Assembly (NCBI RefSeq): GCF_003515775.1
Contig: NZ_QWEI01000003.1
Span: 186,001 to 250,000, forward strand
Length of the DNA stretch: 64,000 bases
Source of the DNA: Ureibacillus yapensis
GTDB taxonomy: Bacteria; Bacillota; Bacilli; Bacillales_A; Planococcaceae
Direction: 5' to 3'
The position numbers and the translations under genes were made by a program. The stretch's first letter is position 1; each line of letters opens with the position of its first letter. Below are positions 49,851 through 59,269 of the stretch, piece after piece. The notes under the pieces were generated by a model, which was not told the origin of the DNA, ran no database searches, and saw only the letters and a list, made by a program, of their open reading frames with translations.

Positions 49851-50633
49851 TTATTTTTTAAACAAGAGATTCAAAACGATTTTTGTAAACTCGTCAAAGG
49901 ATGAAAAATTCTTTCCCCGTTGGTTATACCATTTTCGAATCGTTTCCACCAGCCAAAATGGAACTGAATTCCCATCAATTAAATGATAGTACTCTTCATA
50001 GCCTTTTTTAAGATGCTCCCACCGAAAATCGTTTCCTGGCAGGACATATTCAGAAACATCAAGTATTTTTGCTCTTCCATTCTGCAATAAGATGTTCTTT
50101 AAATGGATGTCACGGGGGTTAAGACCTTTCCCGCGCACATATTCTCTTGCATCCTCTACATCCTTTACAACCTGTTCCGGAATATGAGTACCCTGCAAAA
50201 TGCAATCAAAGAGCGTTTTTCCTTCCTCGTAGCTTAAGACGAGATAATCATGCTTCGCATCAAAACAAGTTGAAAAGTAAGGTGAATCTCCTAATATTCG
50301 ATATACACTTGCTTCTATTTTTACTTTAGCTGCTTTATCTTTTGCATACTTTTTAAAGGCATAGGCCGGAACTTTCACGGACTGAAAAACAGCCGCATCC
50401 GTCCCTGTTCCTATACATTTCATATCATCAGCATAGCCCTGTATGGTGACAGGTTCATTATCGGGATTTGAAACGATATTTATCTTCGAAAGCGAATCTA
50501 TGGTGATATCCCAATCGTTCAAATAATCTCTCCATTCATAACTATTATTTTGATGATTTTTAAGAACTAACCTATCTCTTTGCATCAGATTCACGGTTGA
50601 ATCGATAGAGTATCCAGAAACAGATGAAATCAC
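49851..50633 (-). CDS. Small Ser/Thr protein kinase-like protein (YrzF-like)
   Basis: About 260 residues with a minimal kinase fold. CIGTGTDAAVFQ (about 72-83) is the glycine loop, AFKKYAKDKAAKVKIEASVYRIL holds the ATP-binding Lys and helix-C Glu, LVLSYEEGKTLFD is the hinge, NPRDIHLKNILL is the catalytic loop (Asp present; HRD is PRD) and AKILDVSEY replaces DFG with DVS, keeping the Asp. It resembles Bacillus YrzF/YbdM-type kinases. The start is uncertain: the GTG at 50633 has no clear site, and the ATG at residue 17 is another option. It stands alone. Confidence 0.75.
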   Translation of the reverse strand: MISSVSGYSIDSTVNLMQRDRLVLKNHQNNSYEWRDYLNDWDITIDSLSKINIVSNPDNEPVTIQGYADDMKCIGTGTDAAVFQSVKVPAYAFKKYAKDKAAKVKIEASVYRILGDSPYFSTCFDAKHDYLVLSYEEGKTLFDCILQGTHIPEQVVKDVEDAREYVRGKGLNPRDIHLKNILLQNGRAKILDVSEYVLPGNDFRWEHLKKGYEEYYHLIDGNSVPFWLVETIRKWYNQRGKNFSSFDEFTKIVLNLLFKK

Positions 50634-51046
50634 TACTTAAAAGTGTATATCAGGTTCAGCCGAATTTCCAGGATTCCGACAACCCATATTGCTTTACTAC
50701 CTTCAACATATTCATGACAATCAGATTTTGAATACAAGCAAAACCATTATTTCCGTTGTTAAAGCTACAGTTTTCTCCGGGTTCACTTGAATACATTTAT
50801 TAATTATTTCTTTAATTATTCTGACCACCTTCCTGTCACAAGAGCTAATATTTCCTATTATATATCTTGGTAGAGACACTTACTTTATTTTCGTTTTACC
50901 ACAATAAACGAATAAAAAAAATGAGCCATATTAGACCCACTGCTTAAAATTTCTTTATAAATTATATGTTATTATGATGAAAACCTTGATGTACCTTACA
51001 ACTATTGTTCATAGTGAATTAATGAATCTTAAAAGATTTTCTTAAC
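50634..51046. other. Gene-free region
   Basis: AT-rich spacer between the kinase-like gene and the 5-oxoproline locus. I see no credible frame, repeat or terminator with a clear stem. Confidence 0.5.
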
Positions 51047-51838
51047 CTATAACACACTATAGGCTTTATCTTTAACATCACTGATAAACATACATCCCGG
51101 TGCATGAGTAATCATGATTGATGGCTTGCTTTCCATTGCTACGGCTTGTGGAGTCACGCCACATGCCCAAAATACAGGAACTTCCCCAGCTTTTATAGTT
51201 ACTGCATCCCCAAAGTCCGGAGTCGATAAATCGTATATCCCGATTTGGGATGGGTCACCGATATGCAAAGGTGCACCATGAACAGCTGGGAAACGAGATG
51301 TAATTTGAACCGCACGAATGGCATCTGCTGATGACATAGGGCGCATACTCACAACAGTCGGCCCTTCAAATATTCCAGCCTTTACACAAGGAATATTCGT
51401 TTTGTACATTGGAACATTGCAGTTCTCCTCAATATGTCGGATTGGAATGCCACTCTCGAGAAGCGGCCTTTCAAAAGTAAAACTGCAACCTATTAAAAAT
51501 GCAACCATGTCATCTTCCCAAAAATTTGTAATATCCGTTACCTCTTCAGAAAATACTCCGTCCCGGTAGATACGATATTTCGGGAAATCTGTTCTGATAT
51601 CTGCATCTTTTGCTATTAACGCCGGACGAAATGAACCTGGCTCAGTTACATCCAATAGGGGACATTGTTTCGTGTTGCGCTGGCAAAACAGCAAAAAATC
51701 AAAAGCATGTTCTTTTTTTAAAATAGCCAAGTTTGCTTGGGTATACCCTTTTGACAATCCAGCTGTCGGCCCTGTTATTTCCTGTTTTCGTATTAATGCT
51801 CTAATCTCTTTAGGTTCTAGCAGTGCTACATCTCTCAA
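51047..51838 (-). CDS. ycsI: DUF1445 family protein (YcsI; putative D-glutamate cyclase/hydro-lyase)
   Basis: A 263-residue protein of the DUF1445 family, with TGPTAGLSKGYTQANLAIL, NFWEDDMVAFLIGCSFTFE, VSMRPMSS and ACGVTPQAVAMESKPSIMITHAPGCMFISD. Homologues form part of mammalian D-glutamate cyclase, which makes 5-oxo-D-proline, and the family is often called putative hydro-lyase. Its place behind pxpA and a transporter supports a role in 5-oxoproline metabolism (inference). TTG start after GGGGGATATAAT, 44 bp behind the NRAMP-like gene. Confidence 0.9.
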   Translation of the reverse strand: MRDVALLEPKEIRALIRKQEITGPTAGLSKGYTQANLAILKKEHAFDFLLFCQRNTKQCPLLDVTEPGSFRPALIAKDADIRTDFPKYRIYRDGVFSEEVTDITNFWEDDMVAFLIGCSFTFERPLLESGIPIRHIEENCNVPMYKTNIPCVKAGIFEGPTVVSMRPMSSADAIRAVQITSRFPAVHGAPLHIGDPSQIGIYDLSTPDFGDAVTIKAGEVPVFWACGVTPQAVAMESKPSIMITHAPGCMFISDVKDKAYSVL

Positions 51839-51882
51839 ATTATATCCCCCTATTATAATAGAATAATTGCTTCACAAAAAAA

Positions 51883-53142
51883 TTATTTAAATAATAAAGG
51901 CAATTGTTCGATCAGTGTCACGACTCCTAAATATCCCATAAGCACAACCACAATCGCTCCAGTGATTGTTAGCCATAAAGGATGCTTATATGCACCTACA
52001 ATATTTTTCTTATACGCTGCAATCAGTAATGTTCCTAATGCAAGCGGTAAAATTAATGCATTTAGAGCACCTACAATAACAAGAATATTTACTGGTCTTC
52101 CAACAAGGGCGAATACTATAGTTGATATAAGTATAAAAGCAATAATAATCCAATTATGATACTTTTCAATTGAAGGGTGGAAAGTACGAATAAACGAAAC
52201 AGAAGTATAAGCTGCACCAACAACTGAAGTAATGGCAGCTGCCCACATAATTACTCCAAAAATACGATAGCCAATTTCACCCGCAGCAAGTTGAAAAACT
52301 GATGCAGGAGGGTTATCTGGGTCGATGGATAGTCCCTGAGATACAACACCAAGTACTGCTAAAAATAAAGCTACACGCATAACTCCAGTTGCAAGGATAC
52401 CGGCCACTGAGCTTTTCGTAATTTCCGGTAATGATTCGATTCCTTTTACGCCTGCATCTAGTAGACGGTGCCCCCCGGCAAATGTAATATAGCCACCGAC
52501 AGTACCACCAACAAGAGTTACGATTGCAAACCAACTAATTTCAGTCGGCGCAAATGTACGAACAATTGCCTCTCCAACTGGTGGAGCTGTTTTGATAGCA
52601 ACGAACATCATCAGCAAAATCATAACAATCCCTGCAAACTGTGCAAACTTATCCATCGCTTTGCCAGCTTCTTTTACTAAGAAAATAAATATTGCAACTC
52701 CAGCACTAATAACAGCTCCAACAATTGGATCTAGCCCCAGCATTGCATTTAACCCTAATCCTGCTCCTGCGACATTCCCGATATTAAAAGCCAAACCGCC
52801 AATAACTATTAAAATTGCAAGTACTACACCCAACCCAGGAAGGACTTTATTTGCAATCTCTTGTCCACGTAGGCCTGAAACACCAATAATTCTCCAAACA
52901 TTCATCTGAGCAACGATATCCAGAAACAATGATATTAAAATGACAAAACCGAAACTTGCAGCCAATTGTTGTGTAAAAACAGTAGTTTGTGTTAGAAAAC
53001 CTGGACCAATGGAAGAAGTCGCCATTAAAAATGCGGCTCCGAGAAGGACACTTCTATTCACTTTCTTTTTTACGGGACCTCCTCCACTCACTTCAGAAGA
53101 TTGAATATCATCCATTACTGGCTTTTTTTTCGTACCTTGCAT
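51883..53142 (-). CDS. ycsG: NRAMP-related transporter (YcsG-like) lacking the metal-site residues
   Basis: A 419-residue membrane protein with about eleven helices and NRAMP/LeuT-like topology. TM1 reads SSIGPGFLTQTTVF, where metal-transporting NRAMPs have DPGN. The TM6 region (GGTVGGYITFAGGHRLLD) has no MPH motif. It therefore probably does not carry divalent metals, and 5-oxoproline or another acid is suggested by its position directly behind pxpA (no intergenic base). The RBS AAGTGGGGGAG lies inside pxpA. A general divalent-metal label would be misleading. Confidence 0.85.
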   Translation of the reverse strand: MQGTKKKPVMDDIQSSEVSGGGPVKKKVNRSVLLGAAFLMATSSIGPGFLTQTTVFTQQLAASFGFVILISLFLDIVAQMNVWRIIGVSGLRGQEIANKVLPGLGVVLAILIVIGGLAFNIGNVAGAGLGLNAMLGLDPIVGAVISAGVAIFIFLVKEAGKAMDKFAQFAGIVMILLMMFVAIKTAPPVGEAIVRTFAPTEISWFAIVTLVGGTVGGYITFAGGHRLLDAGVKGIESLPEITKSSVAGILATGVMRVALFLAVLGVVSQGLSIDPDNPPASVFQLAAGEIGYRIFGVIMWAAAITSVVGAAYTSVSFIRTFHPSIEKYHNWIIIAFILISTIVFALVGRPVNILVIVGALNALILPLALGTLLIAAYKKNIVGAYKHPLWLTITGAIVVVLMGYLGVVTLIEQLPLLFK

Positions 53143-53916
53143 CTATTTACTCCCCCACTTCCCAATTGCAGAAATTGAAATCCCGTTTTTTTCCAAAGTT
53201 TCATTTAAATGCTTAGCAAATAGTAAAGCATTTTCCCCATCCCCATGAATACATACCGTGTCTGCACGCAATGTCACATCCGTATGTTGTTGCGACAATA
53301 CTTTTCCTTCCTTCACCGCTCGAATCACTTGAGATGCTGATTGATTATAATCTGTAATTAATGCATCCTTTTGTGTACGGCTTGTAAGTGAACCGTTTGC
53401 TTGGTACGTACGATCTGCAAAAAATTCGTGTGCTGTTTTTAATCCGATTCTTTCTCCTGCCTTAGTTAATTCACTATTTGCAAGACCAAATAAGATTAAC
53501 TCTGGTGACACATCATAAATTGCTTGAGCAATCGCTTCTGCAAGTTGCGAATCTTTTGCAGCCATATTGTATAGGGCACCGTGTGGTTTTACATGTTGCA
53601 TTTTTTCATGGAATGTTGCTAAAAATCCTTGCAATGCACCAATCTGGTAAACTACCATATCATAGCCTTCTTGCGGTGTAATAGCTATTTCTCTTCTCCC
53701 AAAACCAACCAAGTCGGGGAGCCCCGGATGCGCTCCAATTTCAACTCCCTTGTCTAATGCCAATTTTACCGTTTCCCTCATAACAGTAGGATCGCCACTA
53801 TGAAAACCACATGCAACATTTGCAGAAGTCACATATTTTAGGATTTCTTCCTGCTCCCCCAATTTAAAACGCCCAAAGCTTTCTCCTAAATCACAATTTA
53901 AATCTACAAGAAACAT
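53143..53916 (-). CDS. pxpA: 5-oxoprolinase subunit A (LamB/YcsF family)
   Basis: A 257-residue protein with the LamB/YcsF signature: [17 protein letters not shown] at the N terminus, [13 protein letters not shown] (about 33-45), [24 protein letters not shown] (about 117-125), FADRTY and [10 protein letters not shown]. PxpA works with PxpB and PxpC to open 5-oxoproline to glutamate with ATP. ATG follows GGGAGGGAG. It is the first gene of a minus-strand operon with ycsG and ycsI, divergent from pxpBC. A GTTCC-N7-GGAAC palindrome overlaps its leader. Confidence 0.95.
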   Translation of the reverse strand: MFLVDLNCDLGESFGRFKLGEQEEILKYVTSANVACGFHSGDPTVMRETVKLALDKGVEIGAHPGLPDLVGFGRREIAITPQEGYDMVVYQIGALQGFLATFHEKMQHVKPHGALYNMAAKDSQLAEAIAQAIYDVSPELILFGLANSELTKAGERIGLKTAHEFFADRTYQANGSLTSRTQKDALITDYNQSASQVIRAVKEGKVLSQQHTDVTLRADTVCIHGDGENALLFAKHLNETLEKNGISISAIGKWGSK

Positions 53917-53947
53917 TTTTCTCCCTCCCGTAATGACTTGATAGATA

Positions 53948-53964
53948 GTTCCGAAATTTGGAAC
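53948..53964. promoter_or_regulatory. Palindrome GTTCC-N7-GGAAC upstream of pxpA
   Basis: GTTCCGAAATTTGGAAC is a perfect 5+5 inverted repeat with a seven-base centre, 32 bp before pxpA. It matches the site beside pxpB. Candidate operator for the IclR-type regulator encoded at 56687. Confidence 0.55.
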
Positions 53965-54121
53965 AAAAGTTTTAAATTATAGTATAAATTCTAGCATAAT
54001 TATTTTGAGTTTAAAATCTTAAATTTAGAATTATAAGAAAAATATTAATTATCAAAATATAATCTTGTTTTTCTCTCTGAAACTTTTATAATAGAATCAT
54101 TATCCGTAATATAGAACGACA

Positions 54122-54138
54122 GTTCCTAATTCCGGAAC
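54122..54138. promoter_or_regulatory. Palindrome GTTCC-N7-GGAAC upstream of pxpB
   Basis: GTTCCTAATTCCGGAAC has the same arms and spacing as the pxpA site and lies 18 bp before the pxpB start, so a bound repressor could block the divergent transcript. Confidence 0.55.
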
Positions 54139-54155
54139 TAAAGGAGTTGACTCGC

Positions 54156-54890
54156 ATGACGTCTTATAACATAAATGAATGCATTCAGCCTTTAGGAGAC
54201 TCAGCATTAGTAATCCGTTTAGGCTCAGAAATTCACCCTTCCACACATCAAAAAGTAAAAAACCTATCTTTGTTATTAGAAAAAAATTCATTTACCGGAT
54301 TTATAGAAGCAGTGCCTTCTTATACTACTTTGACAGTGTATTACAATCCGATCGAAGTATTTCAATCTAGAACTGCAAGCAATTCAAAAAGTCCGTATAA
54401 AATTGTAAGTGAGCATGTATTTCACTTACTAAAAAATCTTCGAATAGAAGATATCAAGAAACAAAGAATTGTCAAAATACCAGTGGTCTATGGTGGAGAC
54501 TTTGGCCCTGATTTGGATTATGTAGCAAACTATAATCAGCTCACTAGAGAGGAAGTTATCCATATACATTCTGCTAATGAATATTTAGTTTATATGATTG
54601 GATTTGCACCTGGCTTTCCCTTTATGGGAGGTATGGATGAACGCATAGCAACACCTAGGAAGGATTCTCCCCGATTGGCGATTCATCCTGGTTCTGTTGG
54701 TATAGCGGGTAAGCAGACAGGCGTATACCCGTTGGAAACCCCAGGTGGTTGGCAAATTATTGGCCGGACTCCTTTGGCGCTATTTCTGCCCCCTTCATCA
54801 CCTCCAACATTATTGCAAGCCGGTGATCGAATTCGTTTTGTACCCATTTCCGAAAAAGAATTTGAAGAATATAAGGAGCTGAAGTCATGA
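54156..54890 (+). CDS. pxpB: 5-oxoprolinase subunit B (KipI)
   Basis: A 244-residue protein of the KipI/AHS1 family: PLGDSALVIRLG at the start, IPVVYGGDFGPDLDYVA (about 105-121), YMIGFAPGFPFMGGMDERIATPRKDSPR, and GSVGIAGKQTGVYPLETPGGWQIIGRTP. In Bacillus it is called KipI because it can inhibit sporulation kinase KinA, but its metabolic role is in 5-oxoprolinase. The ATG at 54156 follows AAAGGAG. The stop overlaps pxpC by four bases (ATGA). Confidence 0.95.
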   Translation: MTSYNINECIQPLGDSALVIRLGSEIHPSTHQKVKNLSLLLEKNSFTGFIEAVPSYTTLTVYYNPIEVFQSRTASNSKSPYKIVSEHVFHLLKNLRIEDIKKQRIVKIPVVYGGDFGPDLDYVANYNQLTREEVIHIHSANEYLVYMIGFAPGFPFMGGMDERIATPRKDSPRLAIHPGSVGIAGKQTGVYPLETPGGWQIIGRTPLALFLPPSSPPTLLQAGDRIRFVPISEKEFEEYKELKS

Positions 54891-55888
54891 GTATTACTGT
54901 TTTGCATCCAGGGCTGCTTGCAACAATCCAGGATTTAGGACGATTTGGCTCGCAAAAATACGGTGTGATTGTTGGTGGTGCAATGGATGCCTATTCATTA
55001 AGAATTGCAAATATGCTTGTTGGGAACGAGGAAAATGAAGCTGTGCTTGAACTTACCATTTTGGGGACAAGCATTCAATTTGAAAGTGATCATTTGGTAG
55101 CTATTACAGGGGGAGATTTACAGCCGACAATCGATGGAGAAACAGCACCGATGTGGCGTCCAATCTATATTCGAAAAGGGTCTATCCTAAAATTCAAATC
55201 TGCTGTTTCCGGTTGTAGAGCATACCTTGCATTTGCCGGGGGAATAGAAGTCCCTAAAATTATGGGAAGTAAAAGTACCTATTTACGGGCAGCAATTGGC
55301 GGATTTAATGGCAGAGCCCTACAAAAGGGCGACAAATTACTTGTAGGGAGCCCAAATAGTAACATTAGCCACGCATTCATAAATCAACTTAAAAGAAATA
55401 ACGAACATTTTACTTGGTCCATTAACTTTACTCAACTGCTCTCTTTTCCAAACTCATTCACAATTCGATTTATTCGCGGTTCAGAGTACGAGCGTTTTCA
55501 GGTATCCAGTCAGCAGACTTTTCAAACGAAACAGTATGTAATTACAACGCAAGCAGATCGTATGGGCTATCGCTTAGACGGAGAAACCCTACAGCTTTCA
55601 GAACAATTCGATTTGTTGTCTGAAGGAGTCACATATGGAACGATTCAAGTGCCTTCGAGCGGTCAACCGATCATATTAATGGCGGATCGGCAAACAACAG
55701 GAGGTTATCCGAAAATTGGACAGGTCATAACGGCAGACTTGCCTATATTATCCCAAATGCAGCCGCTATCCAAAATCTTTTTTAAAGAAGCCACACTTGA
55801 AAAAGCTGAATCATTATTAATGGAAAAAGAAAATATCCTTAATCAAATTGCCTCGGGCATTGTTATTAAAGCGTTACATGAGCATTGA
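54887..55888 (+). CDS. pxpC: 5-oxoprolinase subunit C (KipA)
   Basis: A 333-residue AHS2/urea-amidolyase-related protein: HPGLLATIQDLGRFG at the N terminus, GGAMDAYSLRIANMLVGN, AYLAFAGGIEVPKIMGSKSTYLRAAIGGFNGRALQKGD (broken here over about 107-145), and the biotin-carboxylase-like end ILMADRQTTGGYPKIGQV. Together with PxpB it forms the membrane-free ATP-dependent ring-opening complex. RBS AAGGAGCTGAAG lies inside pxpB. It ends convergently to kipR. Confidence 0.95.
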   Translation: MSITVLHPGLLATIQDLGRFGSQKYGVIVGGAMDAYSLRIANMLVGNEENEAVLELTILGTSIQFESDHLVAITGGDLQPTIDGETAPMWRPIYIRKGSILKFKSAVSGCRAYLAFAGGIEVPKIMGSKSTYLRAAIGGFNGRALQKGDKLLVGSPNSNISHAFINQLKRNNEHFTWSINFTQLLSFPNSFTIRFIRGSEYERFQVSSQQTFQTKQYVITTQADRMGYRLDGETLQLSEQFDLLSEGVTYGTIQVPSSGQPIILMADRQTTGGYPKIGQVITADLPILSQMQPLSKIFFKEATLEKAESLLMEKENILNQIASGIVIKALHEH

Positions 55889-55937
55889 GGATGGGGGCTG
55901 TCTGATGGCCTCGTGGTCAAGACGCCCCGTCATAATG

Positions 55938-56687
55938 TCAGTAACCAAGCTGTTTTGATATTGCATAAGCTGCTTTTTTCACCTTTTCCTGAAATACCTC
56001 CAAGTTATCTCCTTGATAGTTCGCTTCAATTCCTGCGATGCTAATTCCTGCAACTACTTCACCAAGATTATTAAAGATAGGCGCACCAACTGCAGATGTG
56101 TAGTTTTCTAATTCAGAATGGCTGATTGTATATCCTTCTTTTTTGGACTGTTGAATAATCTCATAAAGTTTTTCCTTGTCAGTAATCGTTCCTTTTGCAA
56201 TCGGGTTCAGCTCTACCGATTCCAAATAGTCTTTCACCTCTTGATCAGGCAAGAAAGACAGGATAGCACGTGGACAAGCACCTGCATATAAAGGACTCTT
56301 TCGACCGATTGCTGTATAGAGCCGAACTTTTTGTTGGGTATCTACCTTCTCTATATAAACCGCTTCATCACCCTCACGAATAATAAGATTGATTGCTTCT
56401 TTCGTCTCATTATGCAGTTCGTTCATGTATGGGTAAGCAATTTTTCGTATATCAAGCCTTGATGAAACCAAATGACCGAATTTTAGAAACAATAGACCTA
56501 AACGATATTTAGAATCTGTTCCTTTTACTAAGAACTCCATTTCTTCCAAAGTTGAAAGCATTCGATAAACCGAAGTTTTTGGTATACCTGAGAGATTAAT
56601 TATTTCTTGAAAGGTTAATTCACTATGTACAATAAATAAATTTAGAATATTCATCGATTTGACTACTGTTTTATTCGTGTTATTCAC
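55938..56687 (-). CDS. kipR: IclR-family transcription regulator (KipR-like)
   Basis: A 249-residue regulator. The N-terminal winged helix (about 1-70) shows LTFQEIINLSGIPKTSVYRMLSTLEEM. The C-terminal effector domain has the IclR pattern AGACPRAILSFLPD and VGAPIFNNLGEVVAGISIAG. KipR regulates the kip operon in Bacillus subtilis, so this one probably controls the divergent pxp promoters through the GTTCC-N7-GGAAC palindromes (inference). GTG at 56687 follows GGAGGTAGGGGGAAA; the 19-residue open extension is rejected. Confidence 0.9.
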   Translation of the reverse strand: MNNTNKTVVKSMNILNLFIVHSELTFQEIINLSGIPKTSVYRMLSTLEEMEFLVKGTDSKYRLGLLFLKFGHLVSSRLDIRKIAYPYMNELHNETKEAINLIIREGDEAVYIEKVDTQQKVRLYTAIGRKSPLYAGACPRAILSFLPDQEVKDYLESVELNPIAKGTITDKEKLYEIIQQSKKEGYTISHSELENYTSAVGAPIFNNLGEVVAGISIAGIEANYQGDNLEVFQEKVKKAAYAISKQLGY

Positions 56688-56961
56688 TTTCCCCCTACCT
56701 CCGATCACTATAAAATAACTCCATTTCCTCTTATCATAAAACACTTTAAATAATTATTGTATAAAACATTTCCCAATATACCTAATTCTTCCTGAAATCG
56801 GGATATACCGAAGAAAATGAAGAGATCAATACGCAATATCTTCCTCAAGCAAAAAAGCCTTTGCAATTTTTTTGCAAAAGCTAAATTTTATTTATTTAAT
56901 AAAACTTTGGCTATCAATTGCTACATTTAAAATTCCCTCCGAAGTTGCGGTAGCGATCATT

Positions 56962-57150
56962 TTAATCCTCTCGGTAATCTTTAATTTCTACAATGTAGGC
57001 TACGTTAATAAAACTGTTATCAATTTTATAAAATTTAACTAGTTGTCCCGAATCAGTAAAGAAATCTTTTATAACTTTCTCATAGTTACCTGAAATTACA
57101 TAAGAGTTTCCATTAGATAATAAGATTTCAGTAAAGCTTTCTGTAAACAA
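56962..57150 (-). CDS. Small protein of unknown function
   Basis: A 62-residue frame starting at TTG 57150, seven bases after GGGGGAG. The product begins MFTESFTEILLSNGNSYVISG and is mixed charged and aromatic without cysteines, membrane segment or motif. I do not recognise it. The longer frame to 57204 lacks a binding site. It is isolated between kipR and a YkuD gene. Confidence 0.5.
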   Translation of the reverse strand: MFTESFTEILLSNGNSYVISGNYEKVIKDFFTDSGQLVKFYKIDNSFINVAYIVEIKDYRED

Positions 57151-57541
57151 AACATCACTCCCCCATTCAAATTTTATGAATAAAAGAGGATAAAATGACA
57201 ACAAAACACTTGAACATCCTTAGTTTAGTATTCAATAAACTTTAATATAAAAGCATACTCAACCGAGAGTTCAATTAACTTAATCATTTTTATTCTATTG
57301 GCGGCGTTTTGACACTTGTATTTATTTTAAATTCCCTTACCTGCATATAACATTTTTTTAGAGTGTCTGTTCGAAAATAATCTCATACAACCGAAAATGC
57401 ATGGGGTTTCATCTGATTCTTTTTTGTTTTGTTTAGATTTGAAAAAACTTAAATTATCTTAGAATGCTTTTTTTACTTTCAGAATATTTAATTATCAAAA
57501 AACATATATTTTTTTAAGTTATTTTCTTCGGAGGTAGAAAA
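57151..57541. other. Gene-free region before the YkuD gene
   Basis: Very AT-rich spacer with poly-T stretches. No promoter of convincing quality or repeat was found. Confidence 0.4.
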
Positions 57542-59119
57542 TTGAGCAAGAAAAATAAAAATCATAACAAAACAAGTTCAAAAAATATTCCATCAAAATC
57601 CAAGGAAGCACACTATTATGAAAAAATATTATTAGATAACCCAAAAAATCCTTATACTTTGTATGCTTTAGCTTGCAAGTATGAATTTGAAGCTCAAAAT
57701 TTCAAAAAAAACGGTGAAGCAGTCTATAAAGAAAAATTAAAACTTGCTCTTCACTATTTTCAATTAGCGTTAAACAACGGATACCAAGAATCCGAAGAAA
57801 ATATCGAACGCATTGAAAACGAACTATATCCCAAACAACCCACTCCTTTTAAGACTAGTAAAAAACTGTTAAGAAAACACTTGGTTGTTTTCATAATATT
57901 AGTTCTGTCTTTGTTGCTATTGTTGAATAATGTGAATGATATTGGATTTACGATAAATCAAGAATCAGCTATCGATACTTTAAAACATCATACGCACTAT
58001 TTGCATTTTGATGATTCAAAGTCTTCCGTGGAAATAAAAAATGAACTAATGGAAATAACTGCTGAATTGAGAATGCTCAATCCAAAGAATTCTTTTGATT
58101 TAACTGCCATACAAACTAAATCCAATGGCGAAACCGAAGTGGCAAAAATCTATTCATTTCCGGACAAAGCAGAACCTACTCTTATTAATAAAAATAAAAA
58201 ACTCGATATTACATACGATGAGGACGCTTTTTCCCTAGCAATACTAAGAAGCGCCTTATATCACTACGTAATAAAGACAGGTGGATTTCCCCACTCATTG
58301 TCCGACTTAACGCAAGATTTCCCAAATAATTATATTTCGTCCATTCCAGTTAATACGAAATCACATAAAAATCATGTCAAAGTTTCTTTCGACAATACCG
58401 GTGGTTGGTTTTATTCACCTCCTGAAGATTTCACATTGGACCATCACTCCGTTTCCGACTTAGAAGAGTTAATTGCAACTTCTTTGAAACCAAATTTCAA
58501 ACATCCATGTACCAAAAGATGTGATTTCACTCCTTTAGAAATACACATTGATAAAACGACTCATAGATTGGATGTTTTAATGAATGGTGTTTCAATGTGG
58601 AATTTCGAAGTAGGTTTAGGGAAGGACGATTCAACCCCAGAAGGAATTTTTAAAATCACAAAAAGAGTAGCTTTTCCGAACTTCCAGATATCTTCTTCAA
58701 CGCCTGTATTCGGAACAAGAGGCTTAGAGCTTTCTGATGCCAGATACGCCATCCACGGAACTTATAAGGATAGCAGCATCGGAAAGAACGTTTCGCATGG
58801 TTGTATTCGACTGACTAATTCGGATATAGAATCCTTATTTTCCATGATACCGTTACATACAAATGTAATGATCAGCAATGATAGTTATACAAAAGAAAGT
58901 AGCGCTGTATTGGAGAACAATCCATCGAATACCTCACCTTCTAAAAATAGCAATAATAACAGCAATTCCAATTCGGAGGGGACAGGTGATTCCGTAGGGA
59001 GAGATAGTTTAGGAAGCGGAATAACAAACAGCAGCGGAGATGAAGCTGCAAACAAAGGTCAAAGTGAAGAATTTATAAAGGAAAGGGATTTAATGTCAAT
59101 TTATCATTGGTCTATGTAG
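57542..59119 (+). CDS. L,D-transpeptidase-domain (YkuD) protein with cytoplasmic TPR-like region
   Basis: A 525-residue protein. Residues 1-100 are basic then TPR-like (ALACKYEFEA.., LKLALHYFQLALNNGYQ) and should be cytoplasmic. A single membrane helix lies at about 113-130. An outer region of about 210 residues follows, then a YkuD domain (about 340-445) with IHGTYKDSSIGKNVSHGCIR holding the catalytic His and Cys. The C terminus is Ser/Asn-rich and low in complexity. YkuD enzymes cross-link peptidoglycan by 3-3 bonds, or attach proteins. TTG start after GGAGGTAGAAAA. Confidence 0.88.
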   Translation: MSKKNKNHNKTSSKNIPSKSKEAHYYEKILLDNPKNPYTLYALACKYEFEAQNFKKNGEAVYKEKLKLALHYFQLALNNGYQESEENIERIENELYPKQPTPFKTSKKLLRKHLVVFIILVLSLLLLLNNVNDIGFTINQESAIDTLKHHTHYLHFDDSKSSVEIKNELMEITAELRMLNPKNSFDLTAIQTKSNGETEVAKIYSFPDKAEPTLINKNKKLDITYDEDAFSLAILRSALYHYVIKTGGFPHSLSDLTQDFPNNYISSIPVNTKSHKNHVKVSFDNTGGWFYSPPEDFTLDHHSVSDLEELIATSLKPNFKHPCTKRCDFTPLEIHIDKTTHRLDVLMNGVSMWNFEVGLGKDDSTPEGIFKITKRVAFPNFQISSSTPVFGTRGLELSDARYAIHGTYKDSSIGKNVSHGCIRLTNSDIESLFSMIPLHTNVMISNDSYTKESSAVLENNPSNTSPSKNSNNNSNSNSEGTGDSVGRDSLGSGITNSSGDEAANKGQSEEFIKERDLMSIYHWSM

Positions 59120-59173
59120 AACTAAAAAAAGAATCGACTTTATCTAGAATCTTTGTTCGTTTATTGGCCATAT

Positions 59174-59208
59174 AAAAAACCAGGAAATCTATGATTTTCT
59201 GGTTTTTT
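59174..59208. terminator. Bidirectional terminator between the YkuD gene and floT
   Basis: AAAAAACCAG and CTGGTTTTTT form a 10-bp stem with an extended imperfect middle. Confidence 0.8.
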
Positions 59209-59269
59209 AAGCGTTTCTCCAACTCTTAAACAGCATTATTTTATAAGGAATGTTTTAACAATATAAAGC

